This document shows, in pieces, positions 26,986 to 41,110 of a stretch of DNA of 64,000 bases. Source of the DNA: Lanius collurio. Its lineage: Eukaryota > Chordata > Aves > Passeriformes > Laniidae. The notes under the pieces were generated by a model that saw only the letters and a program-made list of their open reading frames with translations, made no database searches and had not been told where the DNA came from. The translations under genes and the position numbers were made by a program. The number at the start of each line of letters is the position of its first letter. Within the stretch, counting starts at the first letter, position 1. The stretch covers positions 21,816,504-21,880,503 of the forward strand of contig JACBWW010000015.1 in assembly GCA_020086605.1 (NCBI GenBank). The letters are read 5' to 3'.

Positions 26986-28539
26986 GTCTGACTGTGTCCT
27001 CCTACACAGTTAAAAGAGGGATGAGGACCTGACTGGGAGCTTACAGTTTATGCAAGCAGTTAAATTTCCATGATCTTTTTTGTGAAGGAGTTTAAACAGG
27101 ATGGTTGGCAGTAAAGAATGACAGCTTCTTCCCTTCAGCTCCCACAAAGGTACAAAAATATCCTACTCAATTTTGCCATGCTCAGCAACAGGCAAAAACA
27201 TCATAGGGATATTTTCACATGACTTTCCTGTTTTCTGAAATCTCTGGAAACCATTTTCCTAGTCCTTTTTACTCTTTTTCTCAGCTCTGTCCTGCAGGCA
27301 CCAGGGATTGGTTTCAAGTAGGTGCACTCCACAAGTGGATGTCCCCAGTAATCACAGCACAGCCTCTCCTGCTTGAAACAATTTCCATTTACAGCCTTCA
27401 AGCATATGATCTCACTGTTTTATTTTTAAAGGATTCCTTAAATGAGGAATTTTCCCATGCTAAGCTAATGTTAAGTGCACAAATGATGATATATTTCACT
27501 ATAGACTGACAAGACTGGTCTCTCTTCCTGCTTTATACATAAGACTGGACGTAAGCTCCCAGCTTCCAAAAAGCATGTTGTCCTATTTGAGAATGTTTCC
27601 CACTCTTTTCCTTAATTGACTTTATTTTTTCTAATTGGGACCTAGAGGAGCTGCCTAGCAAACAAATGGTTCAGCTGGCATTTGACCATATATTACCTCT
27701 ATGGGCTGGGTTAAAAATGTAAATACCTTCCTTCATTTTATTCTCAGAAACACAGGAAAGACAAGAATGAGTAAAAAAAAAATCAAAACAACAACAAAAA
27801 CTAAAAAATTAAGTTGTACAGTTTACACTGTCCTTTGCCAGACCAATACAGCTGCAATTTGACATTAAATGTGCCTGACCTCAGAATTGGTGTATAACCA
27901 ATACAAGAGCCAAAGATGTCAATGCCCATAAAAATGAGAAGAGGATTCAATTAGTATTTACTCTATACATCATAGGAAACACTTGTATAATTTTGAGCTG
28001 ATTTATTTTTCCTCAAATAGAGACAGAAAGTTGAACTTAGCTCTGACTGATACAATCCAAGATTTCACAAATAAGCTGATATTACTAAAATAAAAATATG
28101 GGAAACACTAAAGGAACCATAAAAATGTCCTGTTTCATGAGATAAGGAAGCCTTTTGCTACAACTTATATTTGTTTTGACTTCTTAAATGACGCTAAATA
28201 GTATTTTCATTGTTCTTTCACAGCTCTTTCAGAAGGAGCAACTGCTCTCACAACCCAATGACCAAAGGCTCCACAGCCACTGACAGGAAAGTGCCCTTTC
28301 CCCCTCCTGCCATTTGTCAACCTTACAGGCAAAAGCTGAGAGAGAAGCACAGATTGGAATGATTACACAGAAAGTTTGGGGCTAATTAAATACATTACTC
28401 AGCATCAATAGTATTTAAAATCTATGGAGAAAATTAATAGGTGCCATCAGAAAGCTTCTAATGGAGACAGATTACAGAAAAGTGTTACAGCATGAAGAAT
28501 ATAAGATTTCATTTGATGCAGCCTCCATGAGACACACAC

Positions 28540-28555
28540 AAAAAAAAAAAAAAAA
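28540..28555 (+). repeat. Poly-A tract after a short CA run
   Basis: Four CA units followed by about 15 A. Simple sequence only. Confidence 0.85.
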
Positions 28556-31500
28556 GAAAAACCAACAAAAACCATGTACAGAAGAGTTCATGAGTATTTT
28601 TTTGTAGTATGTGTGAGTATAACATACAGAAATACATGGTTTGATTGTAGAAACACAGATAATTCTTCTGGACAACAGTTTTCAACAGTGGCTTCAGTTC
28701 TCAAATCACCCAACATTATGATAGAAAGAAATCAATTCAATGCATTTGCAGTTGTCTGTACCTACCAGTTTTATCAGGGAAAATTAGAACTGCAGCATAG
28801 ACAAGACAGTGACTAGGCACATCAATCTAATTACAAGTAGACAAAATAAAATTAATCCAAATATAAATCAATTCCTCCCCTCCTAATAGACTACATGATT
28901 TCATACAACAGAATCACATAAGATACTGCTTTCACTAAGGCTGGAACAATTTGAAGTTTACGGTTTTCTAGTGGTAAGACAAGCAGAGGCTCTCAAAAAA
29001 ACCCCAAACCCAGAAGATTTAGGAAAACACTGAATTGATACTAACCTTCATCTGTGGAGAACTGAATCTTGGAAGGACAATATTCTAGTAGGAAATTGCA
29101 ACCAGTGACCACTATAATCAGTGACAATTGTGAAGTCTTATATCCCCCCACACAGTCAAACACTAAAGGAAACTGCAGCACATAGCAGTAAGACACTGAC
29201 AATCTGCCACCTTTAACATAATTCACAGATATGGATAAACTCTTCTCCATAGGTTTTCCAGCTTTCCTAGGGCTGCCAGTGTTTAGGTTGTCAGGAAAAA
29301 CACCCTTACTTACAACATTCTTACAGAATGCAGTTTTGCTATCCACTGAATGCTCAGCTATTTCTATGCATTTCTTACTACTTCCTATTTTCTGTACTTA
29401 TTGTGCTGCAAATTAGTGCCTTCTGAGAGACTCTCCAAGATGCAGGCACTAAAAACACCACAGGTGATCTCCCAGGCAATGCAGCCCTTGCCTTGCTCCT
29501 GCTTTCCCACACCCCCCATAAGATCCTCTCCCTCCCTAAGGCTCCATGCCATGCAGGCATTCGCACACTGAGCCTTCTTTGCTCACTGCTGGAATGACAA
29601 GCACCTATCTAAACAGAGAGCACGAAACATGATCCACGTGTTTTCAACTGAAATCCACCAAAAAAAGACTCTTCACACTGACTTTTGAAATAATACGTTC
29701 AAATATTTTCTTAATCCAAAAAGAGTAAACTCTGCTTCTTCAGTCGGAAAAGTCCCTGCAAAGGCACTGCAAAGATAAGGAACGAATTTGGCTTCTGTAT
29801 TTGCTGCCACTGTTTCCATCACACACAAGTAACACAAATCAGATGCTCAAGGAGTAAAGTTTAATTCATAATTCATGCGACTAGAGCAGAGCTATCTCAG
29901 GATTAATGAGCTACAGCACAATCATAAAAAACCAAGACGAGGACCAACACTGCTTGATATAGTAATAGAATCTGGGTTTGGAGTTTTTGAAGTTTTGGAG
30001 AGGGTTGTTGGTTTGTTCAGGATTTTTGCTTTTCTTTGTTTTTAAATGCAAAAATCTTTGATTTTTAAAAGTCTGATAAGCACCTTCAATATATAATTAA
30101 TAATCCACTTGACTTCAGAGGACTTTAATGCCTCCCTATCAGCAGAAATGCAGTGACATTGTACTCATTACCGGTTACTCTGTGGAAAAGAAACCTAGCA
30201 ATTAAAACATATGCAATCGCTTAATCAAAGTCAACTTTTAAAGATTTTGAACAAAGTCTGAGTACAAACAAAATGTGACAGTATAAATATCCCTTAAGTC
30301 TACATGGCTCTACTGAGACTTATCAGACTTGTCAATATCGGAACGCTGTATTCTAGCCAGTCATGAAATTAATAATAGAGACATTCTAGTGTTGTTTTTA
30401 ACTCCAAAGTAGAGGAGAAAAGGTACTACAAAAATCATGTGTGTTGACATTATGAGTCATCTACGTACATGCTTTAAAGTAGCTACCACTATTATTTTGA
30501 GGCACCTAAGTTTAAAGGGAGAGTCAGAAAATACATTTCAAAGGACTAAGATTAAGACTGTTAACTGTGGCTTCCACCTACACTTAGCAACTGGAAATTC
30601 AGTTCCACCCCCAAGCCTACACTGGGTCCAAAGGCCTATTTTGTTCTCTACACACAAATTGGCTGGCACTATTGGTAATATGCTGGGCCTGTGTAGCTAC
30701 ATTTTCCACACGGAGCTGATAGGGACTATCATTAGAGATGAAAGGAGGCCTAGGCTACAGGCTGTAAAGGAGAGGGAGATGTGTTCCCTGAAATTTGTAC
30801 TGATACCTACCTGAAGCACACCAGAGAAGACAGAACACAAAACTACAGGAGGCTGGTAACAAAAGCACATACGTATATTTGAAGGGTGTTTGATATACTT
30901 GATGTCATTACTCAATAACATCCCCAGAGGGGACTAACAAAGCTGAAGTACACAAAATCAAATCTGAGGAAGTACAGAGGAACAGCAGGTCCCCATGAGT
31001 CAGCAGCACTCTTCTGCAGTGGGTGCTTATGCAAGAGTGATTGCTCAACTCATGTACCTGCCTAAGGACAAGCAGCTTGCAGGTGGTCCTCCCAGAGACA
31101 CCAAGGGCCACATGTTCCCCACCTCCCACAGCTGTGCAAGCAGGTTCCCCAAGACAGTAGTCCAAAGAGGAACTGTAAACCCAACCCCCTTCTCCTTACT
31201 GAATGCACACCCTGCATCATAATATGCCAGCCAGGAGAAATAGAGGTGGTGTCCTAATGAACCCATCCTCTCAGATTAATCTCTAAATCAGTGTCAATAC
31301 AACAGGCAACAACTATGGAATGCCTATTAAAACAGAAAAATATTTATCCAATTCAGAATCCAATTCTGAGTGTGTTCTCCATAAATTTGAGACCTTCCAT
31401 TGAAACAATAGGATTATGAAAATAGTGAAATAGGTTAACATTATCCATGCATATGACTGTTCCAATGCAAAAGAAGTAACTATAATGGGACAAGTCTACT

Positions 31501-31818
31501 AAAAAGAGCTCAAAACTTCAGTGTTTATTCTCCCTTTTTAAACAAGGCTAACAATGTAAACAGATAGTGAGAAACACCCAAAGAAGTGAGAATTACAGTT
31601 CATTACAGGCTGATGCAGTGAAAAGCAAGAAAGCCAAAATATCTGCATAAAAATCAGAGTAAATTCTAAATCCTTCCTTATTTACAACATAATGCGCTAT
31701 TACTAAATTTTAAACAAGGAACATGAACCTTTCTCTCCTATTTTCAGACTTCATACACATCACTGCATCTTTCACTAAAGAGACTGCCACATACAGTAAA
31801 TAAAACGTGGTGAATTGA

Positions 31819-31836
31819 GGGGGCAGGGGGAGGGGG
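31819..31836 (+). repeat. G-tract cluster
   Basis: Three G5 runs (31,819-31,823, 31,826-31,830 and 31,832-31,836) are separated by two and one bases. Another G3 and G9 pair lies about 140 bases further on. Three runs fall short of the standard four-tract quadruplex motif unless a run is split. Confidence 0.8.
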
Positions 31837-34602
31837 AAATGACAAAGACCTCCTTTCTGAAAGGACACAACCACATTGCTACGTAAGCTACAAGAGAAAT
31901 GACAGCCAGATCTTCTCCATTTACAAACAGAATTCATTGCCTTGAAGGAAGGAGAGGAAAAAAGGGAAGGGGGGGGGCACTTTCCATTACAACTTGCAAT
32001 AAGGCATATAATGGAATTTCAAACTAAATGGCCAAAACCAAGCAAATACACACGAGGAAACAAACACTGCTTGCTAGATGAAATCTCACAACAGCAGTAA
32101 AAGACTGGAGTACAAAGTGATGTGTGAACCAAATGGTTCAAACAGAAAAATGCACCTCACTACAGAGGTGCAACAAAGCAAGTTATTAATTCACTGCAGT
32201 AGAAAAACAATTTGCAATTTGAATTTTGGAGCATGTTTCCTTTTGCTTTTGTTTACTTTGGAGTTGAATAACTTTAAACTACATAGGCAGCATATTAAAC
32301 AATCGCAGGGTTTCTATGTGGATATATTGCATATGTGTAAAGATGCATTTGAAAACTATAACTAGATTGGGAATGGTTAGAAGCCTTATGCCACAGAAAT
32401 ACTGCATAGGCATGAAGAATGTATAACATTACTCTTGAATTATTAAGGGTCAGAAGGTCAGCCCATGTATGCAGACCTTTCCTCTAAACAAGGTTGCCAC
32501 AGTGACCTCCTCAGAACTGCCTGCATCCTGGTGTATTTTTGCCCATCTCTGCTCCAGCTTTTCCGCGTAGTTGGAATTCCACAGATGGTCCCCATCGCCC
32601 TCGAAGAAATGCTCTTTCCAGATGAATTCCCCAGAACAGAACTACATTTCTTTGACAGCAGAGGGATATTTTCCAGAAATTCATGATTCCCAAAAGCACA
32701 ACAACTGGCTAAGATTTAATCATTCCATCATCTTATAAAATATGGTAGAAATATCAAAACATTTCAGAAGGCACTGACATTCCAATAAATGCTGGAAGCT
32801 CTCTGAACAGCATTTGGTAACTGTACATTCAAGGATTTGTGTGTCCCTTCTCATCATCTCAATATAAATAGTGTATTTGCAGTAAAACCTATGCTAATGT
32901 AATGCTTCTGAAGTTTTAGTCAACTATTTTAAACACAGTATTCTAATCTCCTTTGTTAAACCCATAGAACAGTCAATAGTTCAATAGTCCAGTCTCTCCT
33001 TTCTCTTACTATTTCATTTGTTGATGTTAATGATTTGCTAAGTTGATTTCTCATCAACCACAGACTCTGTTTCTCAAAGCTCCTTAAAAATTACTTCAGT
33101 GACAAAAGACATAATGACACAAAGATAAAAGCGAAGATAACCTAGTATATCATTTTCCAGCTGAAGGGCCACGCCTCAACACACACAGCTGTGCCCATAC
33201 ACTCTCTTCATGCCATCACACTATTTCTCAATGCATGCACATACACCGTTCAGCAAAATAACCCACACTTACCACAGAACATTTGCATTCAGATTCCATG
33301 TTTAGCAACCCTTTTCCAGGATTTCTGCTTGCATCTCTGGTGAAATACTGGAATTCCTGCACTTTATATCCATTCTACACAAGGAGCAAAATACAGATTT
33401 CTCCTTAAAAGAAATTTGGTGTAATTAATAACAGAATCATTATTATAAAGAAATAAGTTGTCTGTATGCAGAGAGGATGCTCATCTTGCATACATGCTAA
33501 ATGGACTTACTGAGTATGTTTTTCAGGAAAGAGAGGAAAAATCCTGTATAATCCAAGATGATACAGAAATGTATATAAGGAAAATCTTTAATTTCCTACA
33601 TTAGTATAATACTTTAAAGGGAAGTCATCAAAGAGAGGCAAACAGAATGAGAATAAAGGAAATCTTGATTTAATAATTGATTTTTAATCTCCTTTGCATT
33701 TATACTTCACTGACCTTAAAAAAAAATGAATCTCATTATCACTGCCTGCTACAACCACTGAAACAAACATTAACTCTAAACCAAATTAAAACAGGATTTT
33801 AAAGCAGTGAAATAGCTCACTAAAGATACCTTATATGTGTGGTATAATGGGTTCACTCAAATGCTCTTTGATTCAAAACAAAGTTGCTGACTAAAATAAT
33901 TTCCATGAGAAATGTTTCTTCCAGTTGTGTCTCAGATTTTTAGAGGTTTCAGTTTACTGCCCCGAAGCCTTCCCAGGATCTTCACAGAAGATGAGTATCA
34001 TCATCTGCCTTAAAATAGGATTCTGCTGAACTACTAAAAAACCAATAATGAGTATAATAAGCTGGCACCTGCTGAGATTTTTCCATGAGCCATGGTGAGC
34101 TCCTGCTCCTTGGTAGCACCTTTGCAAATTGCTCCTCACCTGGGTGAAAACTCCAAAATTTTTAACTGGTAGAGGTTGCAAGAGGAGTGCTGCAAAGCAT
34201 TAACTGAAAGTAGCCCAACAAAAAGTCTCCTTCAACAGCAGTGAAGTCTGGTATAAACCCTCCTGGTAACTCCCACAGCATTATCTAATAAGATAAGCTG
34301 ATTTCAAGCTTTTCTCTAACTCCAAATTTAAGTTTTCTGTTAAAGATTCAGCTTCCTAAAATTAAGCAAGTAACTGTTCAACACTTTCCTCAAAGATCAA
34401 AATTCAAGTTGCCTCAAAGCCAATGCATCACCCTCTTTTTAAAGAAACATATCAGATCAAATTTTAAAAGTCAAATCACTTTTAACTGAATGCTTTACTT
34501 GAAAATATATTAGAATTACCACCAATAATGAGTCTTTAGGTAAGATTAAATGCTTTACTTTTGCTACACCACTCTTCATGTTCGCAGATTTTTTATTTTT
34601 AC

Positions 34603-34787
34603 CTTTTCCAGCAATTTTGGCAATGCAGACAGACAAATGATTTTTCTTAGTTTTCCCTGCTTCCATTGTAGCTGACTCAGGCTTGGTTTCAAACGTCTGC
34701 AAAGTGTATTTGATGTCTGGACTACTAATCCACAGAGAGTTCTTTTTCAACTTGTTTCCTTGGAAGGTGGTGGAATCAATTCTATTA
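34603..34787 (-). other. Candidate coding exon, unknown gene (weak)
   Basis: On the minus strand a long T-run and tctgaaaataacag form an acceptor-like sequence ending at 34,788. It is followed by 185 bases open in one frame and then the donor-like AAG|gtaaaa at 34,603/34,602. The frame stays open on both sides for 125 codons in total. The translation is polar and rich in Lys, Ser and Thr (for example SSPDIKYTLQTFETKPES), more protein-like than other frames here. I do not recognise it. No neighbouring exon was found, and the T-run may simply be a simple repeat. An unspliced chance frame is the main alternative. Confidence 0.18.
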
Positions 34788-34800
34788 CTGTTATTTTCAG

Positions 34801-34815
34801 AAAAAAAAAAAAAAA
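34801..34815 (+). repeat. Poly-A tract
   Basis: Fifteen A on the plus strand. Seen from the minus strand it is the T-run before the candidate exon at 34,787. Confidence 0.9.
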
Positions 34816-35679
34816 CTGATAGAAGTTCAAACACTACTGTTTTGTTTTAAATAGAGCCAGCCTTTGAAATTCAACTACCTGCCAGTGGTCTAAAATGCCT
34901 TTTTAAGCAGTTCACATAACATAGCAAGTAATAAACATAAGGCAAAACTTTAGCAAGTATAAAAAGATAGGTAAACACCCACATGCCATTACAGTCTGTT
35001 TCGACCTACACATACAATATAAATCAAGCATAAGGTAACAGTAGCTTAACTAATTCTATTAATCTCTATGATTAAGCGTTTCATTTGGCCATTTTCACAT
35101 CCTGTAATTATTCCAGAGGAAACACAGGTTAAAGGTTCAACTAGCACTTAAAATGTCTCCTAAAACATAATTATATATACAAGACTTAGCCTGTGGGTAA
35201 AATAGGGAAACCTACAATACAAAGCATATATTTTTCCCAAATAAACTGCTGAGTCCAATTATAAAAATAACTTTTTTATCATTACTAATACTCAGTTCTA
35301 TGCAAAGTGTACCTCAAAAGGAAAAGCTATCTGCAAGCTGCACAATTTGGGCCACAAAGCATTAGCATTCAGCCATAATAAATGGTTAAAACAGAATCAT
35401 GAGCCCCATGTTCAAGTTCCTTCAAAGGAAGTATGACAAAAGCAGAGTCACAGCTGTCAATTGCTCCACGTTCTGTAGGTGACCACTGCAATAGCACATG
35501 CTTCCAAGGGCAGCCGCGTTTGTTTAACAGTAAAATATAATTTCAAAACCCACAAAATACCTATTTTCTTTTTTGCTTTTGGAACAGAAATTGATTTTCA
35601 AAGACGGAAAGAGAGCCCATGAACTGTGCATGCCATGATGGACCTCTTTATCTAAACAAATCAAACAAAACAACTGCAG

Positions 35680-35767
35680 GAAAAAAAACAAAAACCAAAC
35701 CAAACCAAAAAAAAAAAAAAAAAAAAAATCAACAAAACACAACAATCAACCAGAACAAACCAAACAA
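35680..35767 (+). repeat. A-rich tract with CAAAC words
   Basis: A central run of more than 20 A is flanked by accaaacc and acaacaatcaacc-like words. Low complexity; no element recognised. Confidence 0.9.
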
Positions 35768-37471
35768 CTCCATAAATTTAGATTTCCAGGCATGCAGTGG
35801 AAAAAGGTTGAGAAGAGACGAGCATTCAAAACAGGAAGGAATTAAAGTCAAATAGATAAAATACTCCAACAGAATCTTGCAACTCTTATCTACAGAGTCC
35901 ACTAGTCTCCTTCTTCCCATTATAGATGCATAGTAAGTGCTACATACAGTATATATTCACTTTAAAAAAGTCAATTGTATTAATTTGTTATTGGAAATTT
36001 ATAAAGCGCATAAATCAAAGGCTCATTGCCATTATAAATTAGGCTCTGATTTTGCTCTGCTATGGTTTCTAGATTTTTGGATGTGAAAGCATCAATGGGA
36101 GGTAATCATAATGAAGTCTGTAAGCATCAATTCGAAGTCTGTGTTCTGGAAAACATCATCATTTCTCCCTATTCCAAGAGGCGCAATTAATGGAATCTGG
36201 CAAGCAAGTTCCAAGGTTTTAGTTTAAAATAAAACAAAAAAAATTCCACCTGAAAAGCTCATGAAAGGAACATTAGTGTTAAAAATGCTCTAAGTCCGCA
36301 AATTAGTAAATACAAGAATTAAGGCTGTTCATGAAGCATGAATTTAAACCTCATATATATTCATTGCAATGGCTTTGCCCAATATTAAAAAGCAAGCCAT
36401 CTATGCAACCAAGGGAAAGAAAAAAGATAAACCAAAAACCCCAATCTAAACAGCAATGCTCCTGTGATCGTCCTGCTTCAGGTGATACAAAAATCTACAA
36501 AATCGGTGTAGCACCTCATATAAAAAGAGTGTATAAAAACACGAGAAGGGGATTTTCAAAAGATAATACATAGCTACTATAGTGTCAAGTTGGAACTTAA
36601 ATACAAAGCAAAATGACTATATTATATACTGAGAAAGAATTTTGGTTTACACAGTTTTCCATTATTTATTTTTTAAAACATTCCACGGTTTTACTATAAA
36701 ACCCAAAAACCACCCTAACTGGTTTTGACATATTTTTAGAGTTCTTACAATGTTTCCCTTTCCTCAGCAATTTTTGTTCAGACTTGCATTAACATCTCAC
36801 TCACCAACACAGACAGCTAATGGATAAGCACAGGTATCTGCCAAAGGTGGCAAGCACCAAAGCACGGGAAGCAGAACAAAGCCCAGTATGTTTCATGTTT
36901 TGGACACTCTTCCTAACTGTTTTAAACTTCCAACATCCAGACATACAGTAAGATCAGAGAGCATCGTGAAATGATTCCCCAAGTATCTTCTACAAAGCAC
37001 AACATAAATCTGTGTATGCAGTAAGATATCTCTTTGCCCCTAAATCTGATTTTCTGGTTGTTCCTCACTTAATCCAGTTCATATTGATGACATTAGGGGA
37101 TGGAGAGGGAATGGAAATGCCAAAACATAGTTTCTCCAGTTCCAGTGTGAGGAAATGTTATTCCTCAATTTACAAAGCAGCAGATAACTCCAAGGTCTCC
37201 CTGACCTTCCAGCACTATGGGGCAATCTTTACACAAGGACTACATGTTCTCACATAGCTCCTGTTCTGTACAAGGTACTGATCTTTTTGTTAACACTTGA
37301 CATTCAGGTCTTCTTGTCCTACTTTGCTAAAAAAACTATTCATGGACAATGTAATCCCAACATAGCATAACACGGGATAGCATGTCCCATAGCAGACATA
37401 GGATCCTGTCCCAAACATACGTCTGTTTTTTTCAGTATATTCCCCTTTCTTCTTCCTTGTTCAATATCAAT

Positions 37472-37655
37472 CACTGGAACAGGCTGCCCAGAGAAGCTGT
37501 GGATGCCCCACCCCTGGAAGTGTTCAAGGCCAGGATGGATGGGGCTCTGAGTAATCTGGTCTAGGGGAAGGTGCCCCTGTCTATAGCAGGAGGGTTGGAA
37601 CTCGGGGATCTTTAATGTTCTTTCCAACCCAAACTATTCTATGATTCAATGATCC
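37472..37655 (+). mobile_element. CR1 LINE, 3'-end fragment, forward
   Basis: The fragment starts in the classic CR1 words actggaacaggctgcccaga, then gaagctgtggatgcc, gaagtgttcaaggccagg and tggatggggctctga. It continues through agggttggaact to ttccaaccc and ends in the octamer tail attctatgattcaatgat at about 37,655. About 185 bases of the 3' end survive, 5'-truncated as usual. It carries few obvious changes and looks the youngest of the CR1 copies here. It has no coding capacity; the 95-codon frame over its antisense strand is a by-product of the repeat. Confidence 0.95.
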
Positions 37656-39909
37656 TAGCAACTCTGTAGATTAGAAATGGGAATCAACTCTCTGCACTAA
37701 TGATACTTTCATTTTCATGGTAAAATTAGTGAAAGAGCTGGGTTTCAACATTTTGCTTGCTGGCAAGAGTCAGGTTCTGTTGGCTTAAAGTAGGAACACC
37801 TAAAGCTGCTTATCTTTAAACATCGTATTTGCCCATGGTAGGATCAAGATTTCCCTTCCTCTTTCTATTCCAGTACAAGTGAGTTGCTACATTTTACACA
37901 GAACCACATTACTGCTGCTGAACACTGGTGATCCCATTGCAAGCAGCCATTGCTTGTTTTTTCCTCTTAGTCCATGCAAGAGGAGCTCCTGAGTCATACC
38001 GAAAGTTTGCAGGGCAAGAGCTGAGGCCAATGCAAATGATGTGAATTATTCAATCATTCCAAACATGTCTCTTCTCAAACACCAGTCACTTCGTGCACCC
38101 AAAGATAAGATATACTTTCTAAGAGAAAGAGACATGGCAAAAAAATGAAGGTGTTTATACGGAATCAGAGAGGATTCAGACATCTCTAGCAATGGACCTT
38201 ATTCAGCACGCAAAGATTTTATAAATGAAGTGCTATTTTTTTCCTTAAAGCATAAGGCATCTACATAATTTGCATAAGAAAATAGGGTTCAATTGATATA
38301 TACAAATATCAGAAGTACGCTGACACTTAAAACTGGGAAAATGACAGTCAGTTAGAAAGAAACACTAATCAAAACAAAAACAGTATGAGAATGTATTCCT
38401 TGTCAGATGTAAATTTTTCTTTTTGTTGAAGGAAAGTATGACAGCATGCACCTGTTGTTTACAACCTTACAACATTGCTAATGAAAAGGTGCCAACGCAA
38501 ACCAACTTATGAACTCTCCATGCTGCTGAGCAGAAAGAAACCAAGACCCTGATTCAGCAAGCACCTACTTTTGCTGGAACAGGTTACCCACCTTGAAAGT
38601 TCAAAGGAATGTCTCATGCAAAATGAGCTGTCAGCCTACAATAACATTTCAACACTTGGGGCTAAAACAGGAACCTAGAAAAGAGTCACACCAACACTAA
38701 ATACTCTGTGAAAAGTGTGATGTATACTTTTGGTTGGGGAATAAAATTCCTTGTTATTTTTGTCACAGATGGTCTGTCACAGCTCAGGCACTGCCCACTA
38801 GAGCAGCTATTGGCCATGGGGTTCCTACAGCTGCAGCTGAAGGGCAGAGTTAAAACTGATGGCTGTTCATTTCTAGAGGACGCTTGGTGCTGCTGGCAGT
38901 GAGGCATGGGATGCTCTGTAAGTCCCAACAGTTACTTCAGCTTTTCTGTACAAGGGTCCTACCTAGCAGGACAAGCGTTAAACAGCACCAATTTATATTC
39001 CCTTATCCAATATGTCCCATAATTATCTTCTCAAGAACACCACTCTATCACAGGCTAGTGCTCAACCTATTTGTGCAAGATGGAACACTGAAGATAAGCA
39101 CCTGGGAATTAGCTATACAGCTTTCATTCCAATCCCCATTATTAATGGGAAAGAAAGGATGGGATGAACAAATTATTTCACTAATTATTAGTGCTTTGGA
39201 ATCTTTTTTTTTTTCCTAGAAGATCAAAACCTCAAACCCTAATCAATGGTCTTCATCAAAACACAATGCCAAGAAAGCAAGAAAATCATCAGCTCTTGTC
39301 AGCACAATTCCATTTGACCTAAGAGTGGGTGCAGAACAGCCCTGGCCTTCTGCAGCCAGCCTCCACATAAGCAAGGGCTCTGTCCCCAAAACCTGCAGCC
39401 ACAGCACCATATTTCCCTGAAGCACCCCAAGCTACTGTAGCCACTCCTGATGCAAAGCTGAGAATGTCTTTGGGCTCTAGAGCTTACTTAAGTATTAGTG
39501 TTTTCAAAATACATCACATTGAGAAGGGAAACAGAAACTTGCTAGATGAGCTCACCTCTGCTTATCTTAAATGCTCTGATCACTAGGAAGATATATAGAC
39601 TCTTAAAACATATGGGTGTTTCCCAGATTTCTTCTACAGAACCCGCAGTTATAAAACCAGATTTCATAAGGAGATTTTATGGATTCAATAAAAGCAAGCA
39701 TCTGGTGTCTTCTTAGATTTCATTTTTCAGAAGAGACCTGCTTGGCTGTAAGGGTATTTCCCATAATTTTGTCCTTTGCAGAATACTTAAATATATACGG
39801 TTTGATTTACTGAGCACTTCCCGGTTACAGCGTTACCTCACTGTACAGATATACAAACCCCATCCATCTCAGCCTGCAATCTTTTACTACATTTGTGAAA
39901 CTCCACTAC

Positions 39910-39928
39910 AAAAAAAAAAAAAAAAAAA
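39910..39928 (+). repeat. Poly-A tract
   Basis: About 19 uninterrupted A. Simple homopolymer. Confidence 0.9.
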
Positions 39929-40919
39929 CAGGCTGATACTGTTACATGGGCAGGCAGTAGAGCTACAGCAGGCACACCACACTGACAAAATGCTTTTTTA
40001 AGAAACAGAACTGAAGAAATTATGATGGCAGTGACATTAAATAGCAATCAATAGATATTAAGCAGTAAATTTAGGACTGAAGAAGGTGATTTACAAGAGG
40101 CAAAACCACTCTTTCTCCAGGGCTGATGCAGAACATCTTTGCTGACAGATGAGGCTGCGGTGTGAGACTCAGAGTTCAAAAATAGATGAGGCAGGCTCAG
40201 GGCAAGAGGCTGAGATGTCATTTCTAACACACACAGCCCAGCAGCAGTGGGTGCTGGCAGGGTAAATGGGAAATGGATGCTGATGGAATCTCCTCCCTAT
40301 GGCCCATCCTCCACAATCACCATGAGGGACAGGCTCCCAAGACAGACCCACTGTTGTCCTGACTGATCTTAGCAGTCATTATTGTTATTAGTCAATCCAA
40401 ACATGAGTGTCAGGCTGAAGGGTTCAGGGCTTGAGAACAATTTGTTTGTTTGGCCGCTTCTCAATATGTACATACTGAAAATTTCAGTCCCACAAACACA
40501 CAATCGCTGTATTCCATTCTTGGCAATTCCTCATGCTTTACAAATTAATTTTCATTTTGTTTCCTTCCATTGTACAAATGCACATACTGCCTCACATTCA
40601 CATAAATAAACACAAATATGTATCTCATTTTTTAAAACATTGATTTTGCCATGACTTTGTGAATGTTGCAAAGTGAAATTTAGGTTGTGCACTTCAGCTA
40701 AAATATTCATAATACATTCCAGAATATATCAAGGCATTAAGTACACTATATATCAAGAAAAAAAATCCAAGGTATAATTTTTTTTAACTACATTAATTAG
40801 TGTTTCTGGATAAGAATGCATCTTTTGTGGTAGGCAAGAGGATAATACAGCTGTTGCTATTAGCTCAGCTTCTAGTTGTAACTTCCAGATACCACATCAT
40901 CCAATTTAAAACGATCCTC

Positions 40920-41110
40920 AACAAGTTATTATTAATTTGACATTTGCACTGGTGCCATTAGTATTAATTTTCATTTCTCATTCTGAAGCACAAGGATTTT
41001 AATCTAATAATTACATGACTAAATAGGGTACTAATACTAATTATTAAAGCAATTATTATTTTAAAATTATTATAAGAGTAATTATTTGCACAACTAGGCC
41101 TTACAACTCA
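40920..41110. promoter_or_regulatory. ATTA/TAAT-dense block, possible conserved enhancer
   Basis: More than ten ATTA or TAAT homeodomain-type cores occur in about 190 bases, in several different contexts and not as one tandem repeat. Between them lie the non-AT words gacatttgcactggtgccatt and tctgaagcacaagg. Such clusters are common in deeply conserved vertebrate non-coding elements, but an A+T-rich background also produces them. Conservation is the deciding test and cannot be seen here. Confidence 0.25.

Larger units (their letters stand above)
25910..37470. other. Mostly unique sequence between CR1 copies
   Basis: No recognised gene. The block holds an ATTA-rich patch (26,150-26,290), a TATA-like/splice-donor cluster (26,346-26,425), a possible CR1 remnant (about 26,925-26,985), a G-tract cluster (31,819-31,836), a splice-bounded open frame on the minus strand (34,603-34,787) and an A/C-rich tract (35,680). 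The remaining sequence shows nothing I can name. Confidence 0.65.
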
